Assembly (NCBI GenBank): GCA_964017065.1
Contig: OZ024783.1
Location: 18,451,752 to 18,515,751 of the forward strand
DNA length: 64,000 nucleotides
Reading direction: 5' to 3'
Origin: Haliclona indistincta
Lineage: Eukaryota; Porifera; Demospongiae; Haplosclerida; Chalinidae
A model generated the notes under the pieces. It was not told the origin of the DNA, did not search any database, and worked only from the letters and a program-made list of their open reading frames with translations. The position numbers and the translations under genes were made by a program. Below, piece by piece: positions 33,751-44,500 of the stretch. Numbering within the stretch: the first letter of the stretch is position 1; each line of letters begins with the position of its first letter.

Positions 33751-35231
33751 TACTGACCTACCTGTGTCATACCTCTCAACACACACATGTCTACTACCAT
33801 GCATGTATACTGACCTACCTGTGTCATACCTCACACACATGTCTACTACCATGCTTGTATACTGACCTACCTGTGTCGTACCTCACACACATGTCTACTA
33901 CCATGCTTGTATACTGACCTACCTGTGTCATACCTCTCAACACACACATGTCTACTACCATGCTTGTATACTGACCTACCTGTGTCGTACCTCACACACA
34001 TGTCTACTACCATGCTTGTATACTGACCTACCTGTGTCATACCTCTCAACACACACTTGTCTACTACCATGCTTGTATATTGACCTACCTGTGTCGTACG
34101 TCTCAACACACACATGTCTACTACCATGCTTGTATACTGACCTACCTGTGTCATACCTCTCACACATGTCTACTACCATGCTTGTATACTGACCTACCTG
34201 TGTCATACCTCACACACATGTCTACTACCATGCTTGAATACTGACCTACCTGTGTCGTACCTCACACACATGTCTACTACCATGCTTGTATACTGACCTA
34301 CCTGTGTCATACCTCTCAACACACACATGTCTACTACCATGCTTGTATACTGACCTACCTGTGTCGTACCTCACACACATGTCTACTACCATGCTTGTAT
34401 ACTGACCTACCTGTGTCATACCTCTCAACACACACATGTCTACTACCATGCTTGTATACTGACCTACCTGTGTCGTACCTCACACACATGTCTACTACCA
34501 TGCTTGTATACTGACCTACCTGTGTCATACCTCTCAACACACACTTGTCTACTACCATGCTTGTATATTGACCTACCTGTGTCGTACGTCTCAACACACA
34601 CATGTCTACTACCATGCTTGTATACTGACCTACCTGTGTCATACCTCTCAACACACACATGTCTACTACCATGCTTGTATACTGACCTACCTGTGTCATA
34701 CCTCTCACACATGTCTACTACCATGCTTGTATACTGACCTACCTGTGTCATACCTCACACACATGTCTACTACCATGCTTGAATACTGACCTACCTGTGT
34801 CGTACCTCTCAACACACACATGTCTACTACCATGCTTGTATACTGACCTACCTGTGTCGTACCTCACACACATGTCTACTACCATGCTTGTATATTGACC
34901 TACCTGTGTCGTACGTCTCAACACACACATGTCTACTACCATGCTTGTATACTGACCTACCTGTGTCATACCTCACACACATGTCTACTACCATGCTTGT
35001 ATACTGACCTACCTGTGTCATACCTCTCAACACACACATGTCTACTACCATGCTTGTATACTAACCTACCTGTGTCCTACCTCTCAACACACACATGTCT
35101 ACTACCATGCTTGTATACTGACCTACCTGTGTCATACCTCTCAACACACACATGTCTACTACCATGCTTGTATACTGACCTACCTGTGTCATACCTCACA
35201 CACATGTCTACTACCATGCTTGTATACTGAC
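33751..35231 (-). repeat. 57-bp minisatellite array M4, reverse orientation
   Basis: About 1.5 kb of the same satellite in the opposite orientation to the other large arrays, beginning immediately at the CACTA-like right end and ending at the SNX3 intron 4 flank ATACTGACCACTAACAC. It occupies the same place as the two-unit remnant at 5788-5887 in copy A. A block of about 490 bp is duplicated within it: the units around 33870-34206 reappear at 34355-34751. Confidence 0.93.
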
Positions 35232-35587
35232 CACTAACACAGTATTATTTGTCATGGTTTACATAGTGAATTCCTGTGGTATCATGATAATCTTTAATTT
35301 GCCCATGACTGTATGCCTTCAAAATTATTGTGAATTTTCCTCAAGCATAATTTCATGTTCACTTTGAGATCACGTGATGTGATTTAACCAATTATTGTAA
35401 CCTGTGCAGGCTATCCTATGTACTAAACAGTATTAGTGATCTTATGTCAACTAACAAGTGTTACAGTAATACATACTTGTACTAATTTTTCTGACCACGA
35501 AATTTTTATGTATATGAAAATTATATTCCTATAGCTTTATAATATAATCCCGCCATGTGTTAATCATGTGTTGTTCCTCTACTGTAG

Positions 35588-35696
35588 GATTGCTGGTCAT
35601 CCATTAGCTCAGAATGAACGGTGTTTACACATGTTCCTGCAAGAGTCTGTAATTGATAGGAATTATGTTCCCGGGAAAGTGCGTAGTAACCATTGA
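35588..35696 (+). pseudogene. SNX3-like: Orphan SNX3-like last exon, copy B
   Basis: This exon matches exon 5 of copy A (IAGHPLAQNERCLHMF, then NYVPGKVRSNH and TGA) and still has an intact CTGTAG acceptor. It is separated from exon 1 of the same copy (21503-21595) by 14 kb that lacks exons 2-4. It has no partner in frame and is presumably dead. Confidence 0.85.
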
Positions 35697-36268
35697 TACT
35701 AGTATTATCAGCTGATCCTATAGCATGTGTTGTGTGTGTGTGCATGATAGACTATGCTTAATATCATGATGGACATTATGTACCTCTAACCTGCTACTGA
35801 TCTCTCTTCTCTGAGTTTGTCTGTTAATAATTATTTTTGTTAAAATATCTCAGTAATGTATCATGTGGGATGGATAGACACTAGCCTAGTTATATTATCG
35901 AATTTCTTAATAGAGACCGATCCCTTTAGAAGCCTGGTCTGAAATAAGACTATACATCAGTAGGAACTAACAAATACAGGTCCTACAATATACATGTAGT
36001 CTAGGTGGAGCAAGCATGACGTTCTAGCAATTTTAAGAACCTCAGTTTGAATCCTACGATAAGTCGGTATTTTCTTATTTCACTTCAAGAGAGAACTAAA
36101 TAGATGCCCGGGCTTTTATTCAAGTAAACCACTATTATTACGCTTCATGAATAATTATTATCAACAGCACTCTTGCTGTAAGTGTTGTGTTTTTTAGTCA
36201 AATTTAAATTGCAAGATCAAAAAACAGTGTATACGTAGATAAAACTGCACATTTCGATGTACGTTGTG

Positions 36269-36311
<43 letters not shown>

Positions 36312-36616
36312 GTTCAGTCTCATCCTCTGAAGCTATACCATATATGTGAGCTGCATGCGTGCAATCATAATAAGCTAAATGTAACTTTCAACTAAATTAA
36401 TTTTTACTGTCAATTCAGTTACGAAATATAAATAATGCAGTCATGTGTTAATGATGAAATGAATGGTTAGTGAGTTGTCATGACAACATTATGATAACTG
36501 AATGTTATATAGGTAGTGGTAGTGTAGTAGTGATCATGATGTGAGTGGACAGCATTGTGATCCTGCAGTATAGGAACAACACGCATGACTCACAATGATG
36601 CAGTCACAACTTACCA
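35697..36616. other. Duplicated SNX3 3' flank and intergenic DNA
   Basis: To about 36290 this matches 6355-6870 downstream of copy A, with insertions. A (TC)n microsatellite of about 18 units occupies 36270-36307. From there to the death-domain exon no gene is recognised. Confidence 0.6.
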
Positions 36617-39220
36617 TCAGTTAGTGCTGATCCTGTTAGCCAGCTCATTCTCTCCCATCCTCTGCAGTGCAGCTCTCAACACACTCCATGAAGGGACTCC
36701 CCTCTGTGAGACGTTGTCTTGTTGTTGCAGCCATGCTGAGAGCATGGCTATCTTGCAGCTATCTATTCTCCCTCGCCGCTCAAGGTCTATCTTCTCCAGT
36801 GAGGGGTAGAGAAGGCCTAATTGCAGTCCAAGCTTTTCCCAAAGCACGAGATCATGAATTGCATCCAACACATCGCACAGGTCATTCAAAGCTGAAAATG
36901 TGCACATAAAATAAACACTTCCCATTAAAGTAATGTAACTCACTGAGTGTTCTAGAGGGGTTACCACTAACACCAGCAGCAGCTGTGGCTTTCCTTAGCT
37001 TAGATGAGCCTACATAAAGTAACATGTTTGAAACAGATATCAGACTATATCAACAGATAGCTATGATCACCTTCTTCAGTTGACTGGTGCTGTTGTTTTT
37101 CAGCCACACCTACTCTCCTCTGATCATCTACACATAAGACACATCATCAATACATGTAGTCATGTCTCATTGTACTGTCTACATGAGGAGCAGCTGGGTC
37201 ACTAGCTCACCTGTTGACTGGTGCTGTATCCAATACTGTTGTTGTTGGTTGAGGGGGTGTGGCTGTTTGGTTCTATCACACACAACTATGTTAGAGTGTG
37301 GGTTGTATGTGCAGTAATGACCAGCTGGCTCATTGCGACAGGAACACAGAAACACGTCCTCTTTGATCAGGATGTCTGCTACGAAATGAAGCTTCTCCTC
37401 GACCTCGCTGAGAGCTGCCATTATCTTGGAGCGGATGATGGAGCATTGTCCTGGCAATAGCTCGGCACAGCTGTAGTTGATCTCAATCTGGTGATCCCTT
37501 TCGATCAGGTAAACATGGCCGCCAGCAGTGTAGCAGAGGCACATGATGTCACGATACTGGGGACTAGTGGTGTCTGCTTTGAATGCTGTCGAGTTCAGAA
37601 GACAAACAGCCAGAGTGGGGACATAACCCTTTGGAATAGGGACGGATACTTCGATGGCTTTACGATACATCTTCAGCCTCACACTCCATGGATTGGTACA
37701 AGTCCGTTCCTTGTCTCTGAGGATGTGTTCAGGTGCATAAGGTAGAGCACACGGGAGGAAGTAGCTGATCTGACCATCTCTCACAATACGAGCGACCACT
37801 GAAAGGTGCTCTAGCAGATCAAGAAACACGTCAGCTGTAAACAATGCTGAAAACGGGAAAGACGAATCTAATATATCTCGCGTGAATATACCGTAATCTC
37901 TCAGCTTCCCTTGGGTATCGGTCGGTAGATTAGGCTTGAAAATCTCATCGAGCATGTGCTTATCGATAAACGATACTCCAATAAGATGAGAGACCAGTTC
38001 AAGAACAGGATTCACATCCACAAACACAAGATGGTCCAACTTCTTGGTTGGGTAATGCATGATCAGATTGAGCTCGTGAAAGAACTTTAGAGCTAGTCGG
38101 GTTTCCCGTTCAGACATTTTGAGACATTTCCCAGCAGCTAGGACAGCACTGAGTGGGAGAACAGACATGCTCTTCTTCTCAGCCTCATCCAGCAAGTGCA
38201 GGAGCAGACCAAACCATCGCAACTTGATCTTGGTTTTGACAGTGGTGCCAGGAGTGGTTGTAATCTTCTCCTGTAGTCTCAAGGCTGCCTTCTCACGCTC
38301 CTCAGGATCACTGGTGATTGCATTGACGGCCAATATCACGTCCTCTCCCTCGTCAATCCGCTCTGACTCACAATCTTTCAGTCGATCACGAAGGATGCGG
38401 TTCTTGTCGGCGATTGTCTCGTCTCGGCATTCACTAGCTTTGTCCTTGAAGGTGCCGACAATCATGAACTTGGCTTGTCTCGGTTCATCCTCTGTGTTGG
38501 GTGTGGCCGTGAGTTGAACCGATGACACATTCTTGGCAAGACACTCCACCAGCTGTAGGTTGGTCAGTTGAATAGCTGTGCTGCACATGCTGATTGGCTT
38601 CCCGTTGATAAAGAAATCGAATTTCGGTTTCTGGTCCAACCTCTCGTTCAGTTTGATCGTCAGCAGGTAGAGAGAGTTGTTGCGTAGAAACAGACGAGCA
38701 GCATCCATGAAATTGGGTTGACCACCGGAGTCTATTGTCAAGACAAGATGAGCCGTCAGGAAGTCAGGAGATGAACCACTAGAGAATATTTCCTCCAGCA
38801 GCTTTGAAAACACAATGATGTCTTCCTCTGCTGGTTCAGATCGTTGCTCTGTTGCTGAAGGATGCTGCTTCGCCTTTTTGCTGTGAATCCACCTCCTGAG
38901 CCGTCTCCACCAGTGCTTCTGTTTCCTCTGGTACTGGAAATCACGAACAATAGCTTCACGTGCTCTAGTGTGTCTACTTCTCATTGCCTTCTCTATTTCG
39001 TGTCTCATTGCCTGATTGATCATGCCAAGAAATGCCTTTGTTTCTAGTTTGTGTAATTTGGTTCCACGAGCGTGCATTGCTCCATGAGCTATAGCACGGA
39101 CTGGCTTCTCTACACAGCCGGTACTGTTGCGTACTGTGGGAGCTGGTTCACCAACGGACAGGTTCACTACTGACGTCTTGCCACTCCCTGGTGACCCATT
39201 GACCACTAGGTTGGTGATGG
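36617..39220 (-). CDS. GTPase/COR-like protein with C-terminal death domain, 5' partial
   Basis: Exons 39220-37211, 37127-37071, 37009-36944 and 36891-36617 join in frame, about 800 residues visible, running into the gap on the N-terminal side. A P-loop GSPGSGKTS lies at the start, a switch-like LTIDSGGQPNF about 155 residues later, and a base-recognition-like GTFKDKAS near residue 255. A COR-like winged-helix stretch follows around residues 370-480. The last exon encodes a death domain of about 90 residues (VLDAIHDLVLWEKLGLQLGL; AMLSAWLQQQDN). Such fusions resemble ROCO or STAND signalling proteins. A role in innate-immune or cell-death signalling is inference, as is any oligomerisation. A basic KHWWRRLRRW patch lies between P-loop and switch. 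Leucine-rich or other sensor repeats, if any, would be in the gap or beyond. Confidence 0.75.
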
Positions 39221-39420
39221 NNNNNNNNNNNNNNNNNNNNNNNNNNNNNNNNNNNNNNNNNNNNNNNNNNNNNNNNNNNNNNNNNNNNNNNNNNNNNNNN
39301 NNNNNNNNNNNNNNNNNNNNNNNNNNNNNNNNNNNNNNNNNNNNNNNNNNNNNNNNNNNNNNNNNNNNNNNNNNNNNNNNNNNNNNNNNNNNNNNNNNNN
39401 NNNNNNNNNNNNNNNNNNNN
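39221..39420. other. Assembly gap (200 N)
   Basis: A run of exactly 200 undetermined bases. It interrupts the GTPase-death-domain gene just upstream of its P-loop and abuts a tandem repeat, so a repeat-length assembly problem is the likely cause. Confidence 0.99.
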
Positions 39421-39905
39421 CGCAGTCCGATGAAGTAATTGACAGTTATAAATAACTTTTGGAAGCTGTCTTTGGAGGACGCAGTCCGATGAAGTAATTG
39501 ACAGTTATGAATAACTTTAGGAAGCTGTCTTTGGAGGACGCAGTCCGATGAAGTAATTGACAGTTATAAATAACTTTTGGAAGCTGTCTTTGGAGGACGC
39601 AGTCCGATGAAGTAATTGACAGTTATAAATAACTTTAGGAAGCTGTCTTTGGAGGACGCAGTCCGATGAAGTAATTGACAGTTATAAATAACTTTTAGAA
39701 GCTGTCTTTGGAGGACGCAGTCCGATGAAGTAATTGACAGTTATAAATAACTTTTGGAAGCTGTCTTTGGAGGACGCAGTCCGATGAAGTAATTGACAGT
39801 TATAAATAACTTTTGGAAGCTGTCTTTGGAGGACGCAGTCCGATGAAGTAATTGACAGTTATGTAGGAAGCTGTCTTTGGAGGACGCAGTCCGATGAAGT
39901 GATTG
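39421..39905. repeat. About 60-bp tandem repeat beside the gap
   Basis: Eight or so near-identical units of about 59-60 bp (CGCAGTCCGATGAAGTAATT, GACAGTTATAAATAACTTTT, GGAAGCTGTCTTTGGAGGA). The last unit is shorter and more diverged. Because the array starts right at the N run, its true length is unknown. Confidence 0.95.
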
Positions 39906-40267
39906 ACGTTTGTAAAAGGTTTGGAAAGAGGATTTCGCTTTTGTTGCACGTCTCCGAAAGCCGCTGATGTAGGGATAGTTGGTACTTCAGTGTTCCCTGG
40001 GCGTGGCTCATATCTTGTGAGGTGTGGCTCATATCTGCTGTGCTCACATGTGGGTGTGTCGGCGAAGCAGGCGTGGCTCAAAGTGCAAGCCCATCCCGTC
40101 TTGTTTCCTTACTTTTGCAAGCGCTATCTAGTCTTGTTTCTGCTAGCATCATCCCATCTTGTTCCCTTACTTTTGCAAGCGTCGTCTCATCTTGTTCTCA
40201 ACAGCTTGTGTACGTGGTAACTGATTATTATTAACACTACTATCATAATAATTATTACTACATGTAG
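39906..40267. other. No recognisable gene
   Basis: Contains a short direct repeat (CTTGTTTCCTTACTTTTGCAAGCG at about 40100 and CTTGTTCCCTTACTTTTGCAAGCG at 40160) and GGCGTGGCTCATAT motifs near 40000. No exon was identified. Confidence 0.5.
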
Positions 40268-40663
40268 TTACATTTTGTTTTTTTTACATGAACTCCCTCC
40301 CTGGTCTTCATTACTTTTCCTCTTTGGTGGACGAGGAGGTGGTGAAGGGGAAGGAGGTGGGGGGGGAGGAGGAGGACGAGGAGGCAGCGGAGGAGCAAGA
40401 GGAACTGCTACTTCAGGGGGCGGAGTATCTGGCCTATAGGCAAGCATCCTCTGTATAACAACAAAGTTTAATGTGCTTTTTTAGAATTCTCTCAGCTTAC
40501 CATTCTGGCATGATAAGCGTCTTCCAGATTATCTGTGTAGTCGTCCATGTGTCGATGGAGGACGGTGTAGGTATTACGGGCATACACTCCAGTTGCTGCT
40601 TATGATAATAACAAATCTCAAAACCACAGATTTATACCAAGCTCACTCACATGGTGCTGCCAT
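40268..40663 (-). CDS. Small proline-rich protein, 97 residues
   Basis: Three exons, 40663-40651, 40598-40501 and 40450-40268, join in frame from ATG to TAA, with introns of 52 and 50 bp and good GTGAGT/GTAAGC donors and AG acceptors. The N-terminal part (GVYARNTYTVLHRHMDDYTD, NLEDAYHARMRMLAYRP) is predicted helical. The C-terminal half is proline-rich with PPLPPRPPPPPPPP and PPPRPPKRK, suitable for SH3, WW or profilin binding, and ends in lysines. I do not recognise the family. The complete frame across three short exons argues that it is a real gene. Open frames on the other strand here are shadows of the proline codons. Expression and function cannot be judged from sequence. Confidence 0.68.
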
Positions 40664-40846
40664 TTTCGCCCGACCTTTAGCGCTTAATTATTATTCATAG
40701 ATTAAGGAGTCACATGTTTCAATTGACCTTTTTAGTATTAATGATGTCATTGTGCACACCCATAATTTGATAAAACATGTACACTCAGGCGTCATTCGAT
40801 TTTGTCATCCCTACACTCTTTTTTGTTTTTAAACTTTTTTTGGTTA

Positions 40847-41137
40847 CTTTAAAAACATTTTAACCAAAATGCAAGAGATTTAGGGTTGGTACATTTATCG
40901 AAAAAGTATATGGAAACAAGATTTTGACTGAAATGAAAAGGATTGTAACAATTGCAGTGCAATGCTACCTCCCTAAATTAACTGCTTTCGATAGTTGTGG
41001 TTAATTTAATAGGGAGGTAGCATTGCACTGCAATTGTTACAATCCTTTTCATTTCAGTCAAAATCTTGTTTCCATACTTTTCGATAAATGTACCAACCCT
41101 AAATCTCTTGCATTTTGGTTAAAATGTTTTTATTACT
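40847..41137. mobile_element. Long-hairpin foldback MITE, copy 1
   Basis: Arms of about 120 bp, reading AAAACATTTTAACCAAAATGC through to GGGAGGTAGCATTG, are followed after a short centre by their near-perfect complement. The central loop contains CTGCTTTCGATAGTTGTGG. The same element, with another transposon in its centre, lies at 56212-57118. No coding capacity. Confidence 0.85.
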
Positions 41138-41140
41138 TGT

Positions 41141-41415
41141 TATCAAAATATCATTATTAGCAAACAGTAACACGGTCCGACGTCGTCGAGTTTGGCTGAC
41201 AGCAAACTTAGTTATTACTTATGACTTAGTACTTAGTTATTACTTAGTTATTACTAGTTATTACTTAGTTATTACTTATGACTTACTTAGTTATTCATTA
41301 TTATTGACCATGAATATCATTATAATATCATTATAGTTATTTTATTATCAAAATATCATTATTAGCAAACAGTAACACGGTCCGACGTCGTCGAATTTGG
41401 CTGACAGCAAACTTA
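41141..41415. repeat. 70-bp direct repeats flanking a TTA-rich tract
   Basis: The segment 41141-41210 recurs at 41346-41415 with a single visible change (GTCGAG against GTCGAA). Between them lies a TTACTTAGTTA-rich low-complexity tract. The layout resembles a target duplicated around an insertion or a slippage expansion. No terminal repeats of the inner tract were seen. Confidence 0.8.
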
Positions 41416-41596
41416 AAACAGCTGCAAACGTGCTCGCACGTGTGTGACGTATACGCGTATGCATTAAAGCTAAAGGGCGGTAACAACCCCGCCTTCTTTC
41501 CAAGCGCTTGCTTATCGTGAGAAACAGTGAGATCAGGACCGATATCGTGAGTCTCACGATAGAATCGTGAGAGTTGAGAGGTCTGCATAGCCCTCT
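41416..41596. other. Spacer before array M5
   Basis: No gene recognised. The run TATCGTGAGTCTCACGATAG at 41542-41561 is close to a perfect palindrome and is followed by AATCGTGAG. Confidence 0.5.
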
Positions 41597-44500
41597 GGTA
41601 GTAGACATGGTGGTTTTGGTAGTAGACATGTGTGTGTTGAGAGGTATGACACAGGCAGGTCAGTATACAAGCATGGTAGTAGACATGTGTGTGTTGAGAG
41701 GTATGACACAGGTAGGTCAGTATACAAGCATGGTAGTAGACATGTGTGTGTTGAGAGGTATGACACAGGTAGGTCAGTATACAAGCATGGTAGTAGACAT
41801 GTGTGTGTTGAGAGGTATCACACAGGTAGGTCAGTATACAAGCATGGTAGTAGACATTTGTGTGTTGAGAGGTACGACACAGGTATAGGTCGGTATACAA
41901 GCAAGGTAGTAGACATGTGTGTGTTGAGAGGTACGACACAGGTAGGTCAGTATACAAGCATGGTAGTAGACATGTGTGTGTTGAGAGGTATGACACAGGT
42001 AGGTCAGTATACAAGCATGGTAGTAGACATGTGTGTGTTGAGAGGTATGACACAGGTAGGTCAGTATACAAGCATGGTAGTAGACATGTGTGAGAGGTAT
42101 GACACAGGTAGGTCAGTATACAAGCATGGTAGTAGACATGTGTGAGAGGTATAACACAGGTAGGTCAGTATACAAGCATGGTAGTAGACATGTGTGTGTT
42201 GAGAGGTATGACACAGGTAGGTCAGTATACAAGCATGGTAGTAGACATGTGTGTGTTGAGAGGTATGACACAGGTAGGTCAGTATACAAGCATGGTAGTA
42301 GACATGTGTGTGTTGAGAGGTATCACACAGGTAGGTCAGTATACAAGCATGGTAGTAGACATATGTGTGTTGAGAGGTACGACACAGGTATAGGTCAGTA
42401 TACAAGCAAGGTAGAAGACATGTGTGTGTTGAGAGGTACGACACAGGTAGGTCAGTATACAAGCATGGTAGTAGACATGTGTGTGTTGAGAGGTATGACA
42501 CAGGTAGGTCAGTATACAAGCATGGTAGTAGACATGTGTGTGTTGAGAGGTATGACACAGGTAGGTCAGTATACAAGCATGGTAGTAGACATGTGTGAGA
42601 GGTATGACACAGGTAGGTCAGTATACAAGCATGGTAGTAGACATGTGTGAGAGGTATAACACAGGTAGGTCAGTATACAAGCATGGTAGTAGACATGTGT
42701 GTGTTGAGAGGTACGACACAGGTAGGTCAGTATACAAGCATGGTAGTAGACATGTGTGTGTTGAGAGGTACGACACAAGTAGGTCAGTATACAAGCATGG
42801 TAGTAGACATGTGTGTGTTGAGAGGTATGACACAGGTAGGTCAGTATACAAGCATGGTAGTAGACATGTGTGAGAGGTATGACACAGGTAAGTCAGTATA
42901 CAAGCATGGTAGAAGACATGTGTGTGTTGAGAGGTATGACACAGGTAGGTCAGTATACAAGCATGGTAGTAGACATGTGTGTGTTGAGAGGTATGACACA
43001 GGTAGGTCAGTATACAAGCATGGTAGTAGACATGTGTGTGTTGAGAGGTACGACACAGGTATAGGTCAGTATACAAGCATGGTAGTAGACATGTGTGTGT
43101 TGAGAGATATGAAACAGGTAGGTCAGTATACAAGCATGGTAGTAGACATGTGTGTGTTGAGAGGTACGACACAGGTAGGTCAGTATACAAGCATGGTAGT
43201 AGACATGTGTGTGTTGAGAGGTATGACACAGGTAGGTCAGAATACAAGCATGGTAGTAGACATGTGTGTGTTGAGAGGTACGACACAGGTAGGTCAGTAT
43301 ACAAGCATGGTAGTAGACATGTGTGTGTTGAGAGGTATGACACAGGTAGGTCAGTATACAAGCATGGTAGTAGACATGTGTGTGTTGAGAGGTACGACAC
43401 AGGTAGGTCAGTATACAAGCATGGTAGTAGACATGTGTGTGTTGAGAGGTACGACACAGGTAGGTCAGTATACAAGCATGGTAGTAGACATGTGTGAGAG
43501 GTATGACACAGGTAGGTCAGTATACAAGCATGGTAGTAGAAATGTGTGTGTTGAGAGGTATGACACAGGTAGGTCAGTATACAAGCATGGTAGTAGACAT
43601 GTGTATGTTGAGAGGTACGACACAGGTAGGTCAGTATACAAGCATGGTAGAAGACATGTGTGTGTTGAGAGGTATGACACAGGTAGGTGAGTATACAAGC
43701 ATGGTAGTAGACATGTGTGAGAGGTATGACACAGGTAGGTCAGTATACAAGCATGGTAGTAGACATGTGTGTGTTGAGAGGTATGACACAGGTAGCTCAG
43801 TATACAAGCATGGTAGTAGACATGTGTGAGAGGTATGACACAGGTAGGTCAGTATACAAGCATGGTAGTAGACATGTGTGTGTTGAGAGGTACGACACAG
43901 GTAGGTCAGTATACAAGCATGGTAGTAGACATGTGTGAGAGGTACGACACAGGTAGGTCAGTATACAAGCATGGTAGTAGACATGTGTGTGTTGAGAGGT
44001 ACGACACAGGTAGGTCAGTATACAAGCATGGTAGTAGGCATGTGTGAGGTATGACACAGGTAGGTCAGTATACAAGCATGGTAGTAGACATGTGTGTGAG
44101 GTATGACACAGGTAGGTCAGTATACAAGCATGGTAGTAGACATGTGTGTGTTGAGAGCTATGACACAGGTAGGTCGATCAGTATACAAGCATGGCAGTAG
44201 ACATGTGTGTGAGGTATGACACAGGTAAGTCAGTATACAAGCATGGTAGAAGACATGTGTGTGTTGAGAGGTATGACACAGGTAGGTCAGTATACAAGCA
44301 TGGTAGTAGACATGTGTGTGTTGAGAGGTATGACACAGGTAGGTCAGTATACAAGCATGGTAGTAGACATGTGTGTGTTGAGAGGTACGACACAGGTATA
44401 GGTCAGTATACAAGCATGGTAGTAGACATGTGTGTGTTGAGAGATATGAAACAGGTAGGTCAGTATACAAGCATGGTAGTAGACATGTGTGTGTTGAGAG

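Noticed and set aside
33751..35231. Possible CRISPR-like direct repeats
   Set aside because: Units are contiguous tandem copies without unique spacers, and the DNA is eukaryotic with spliced genes.
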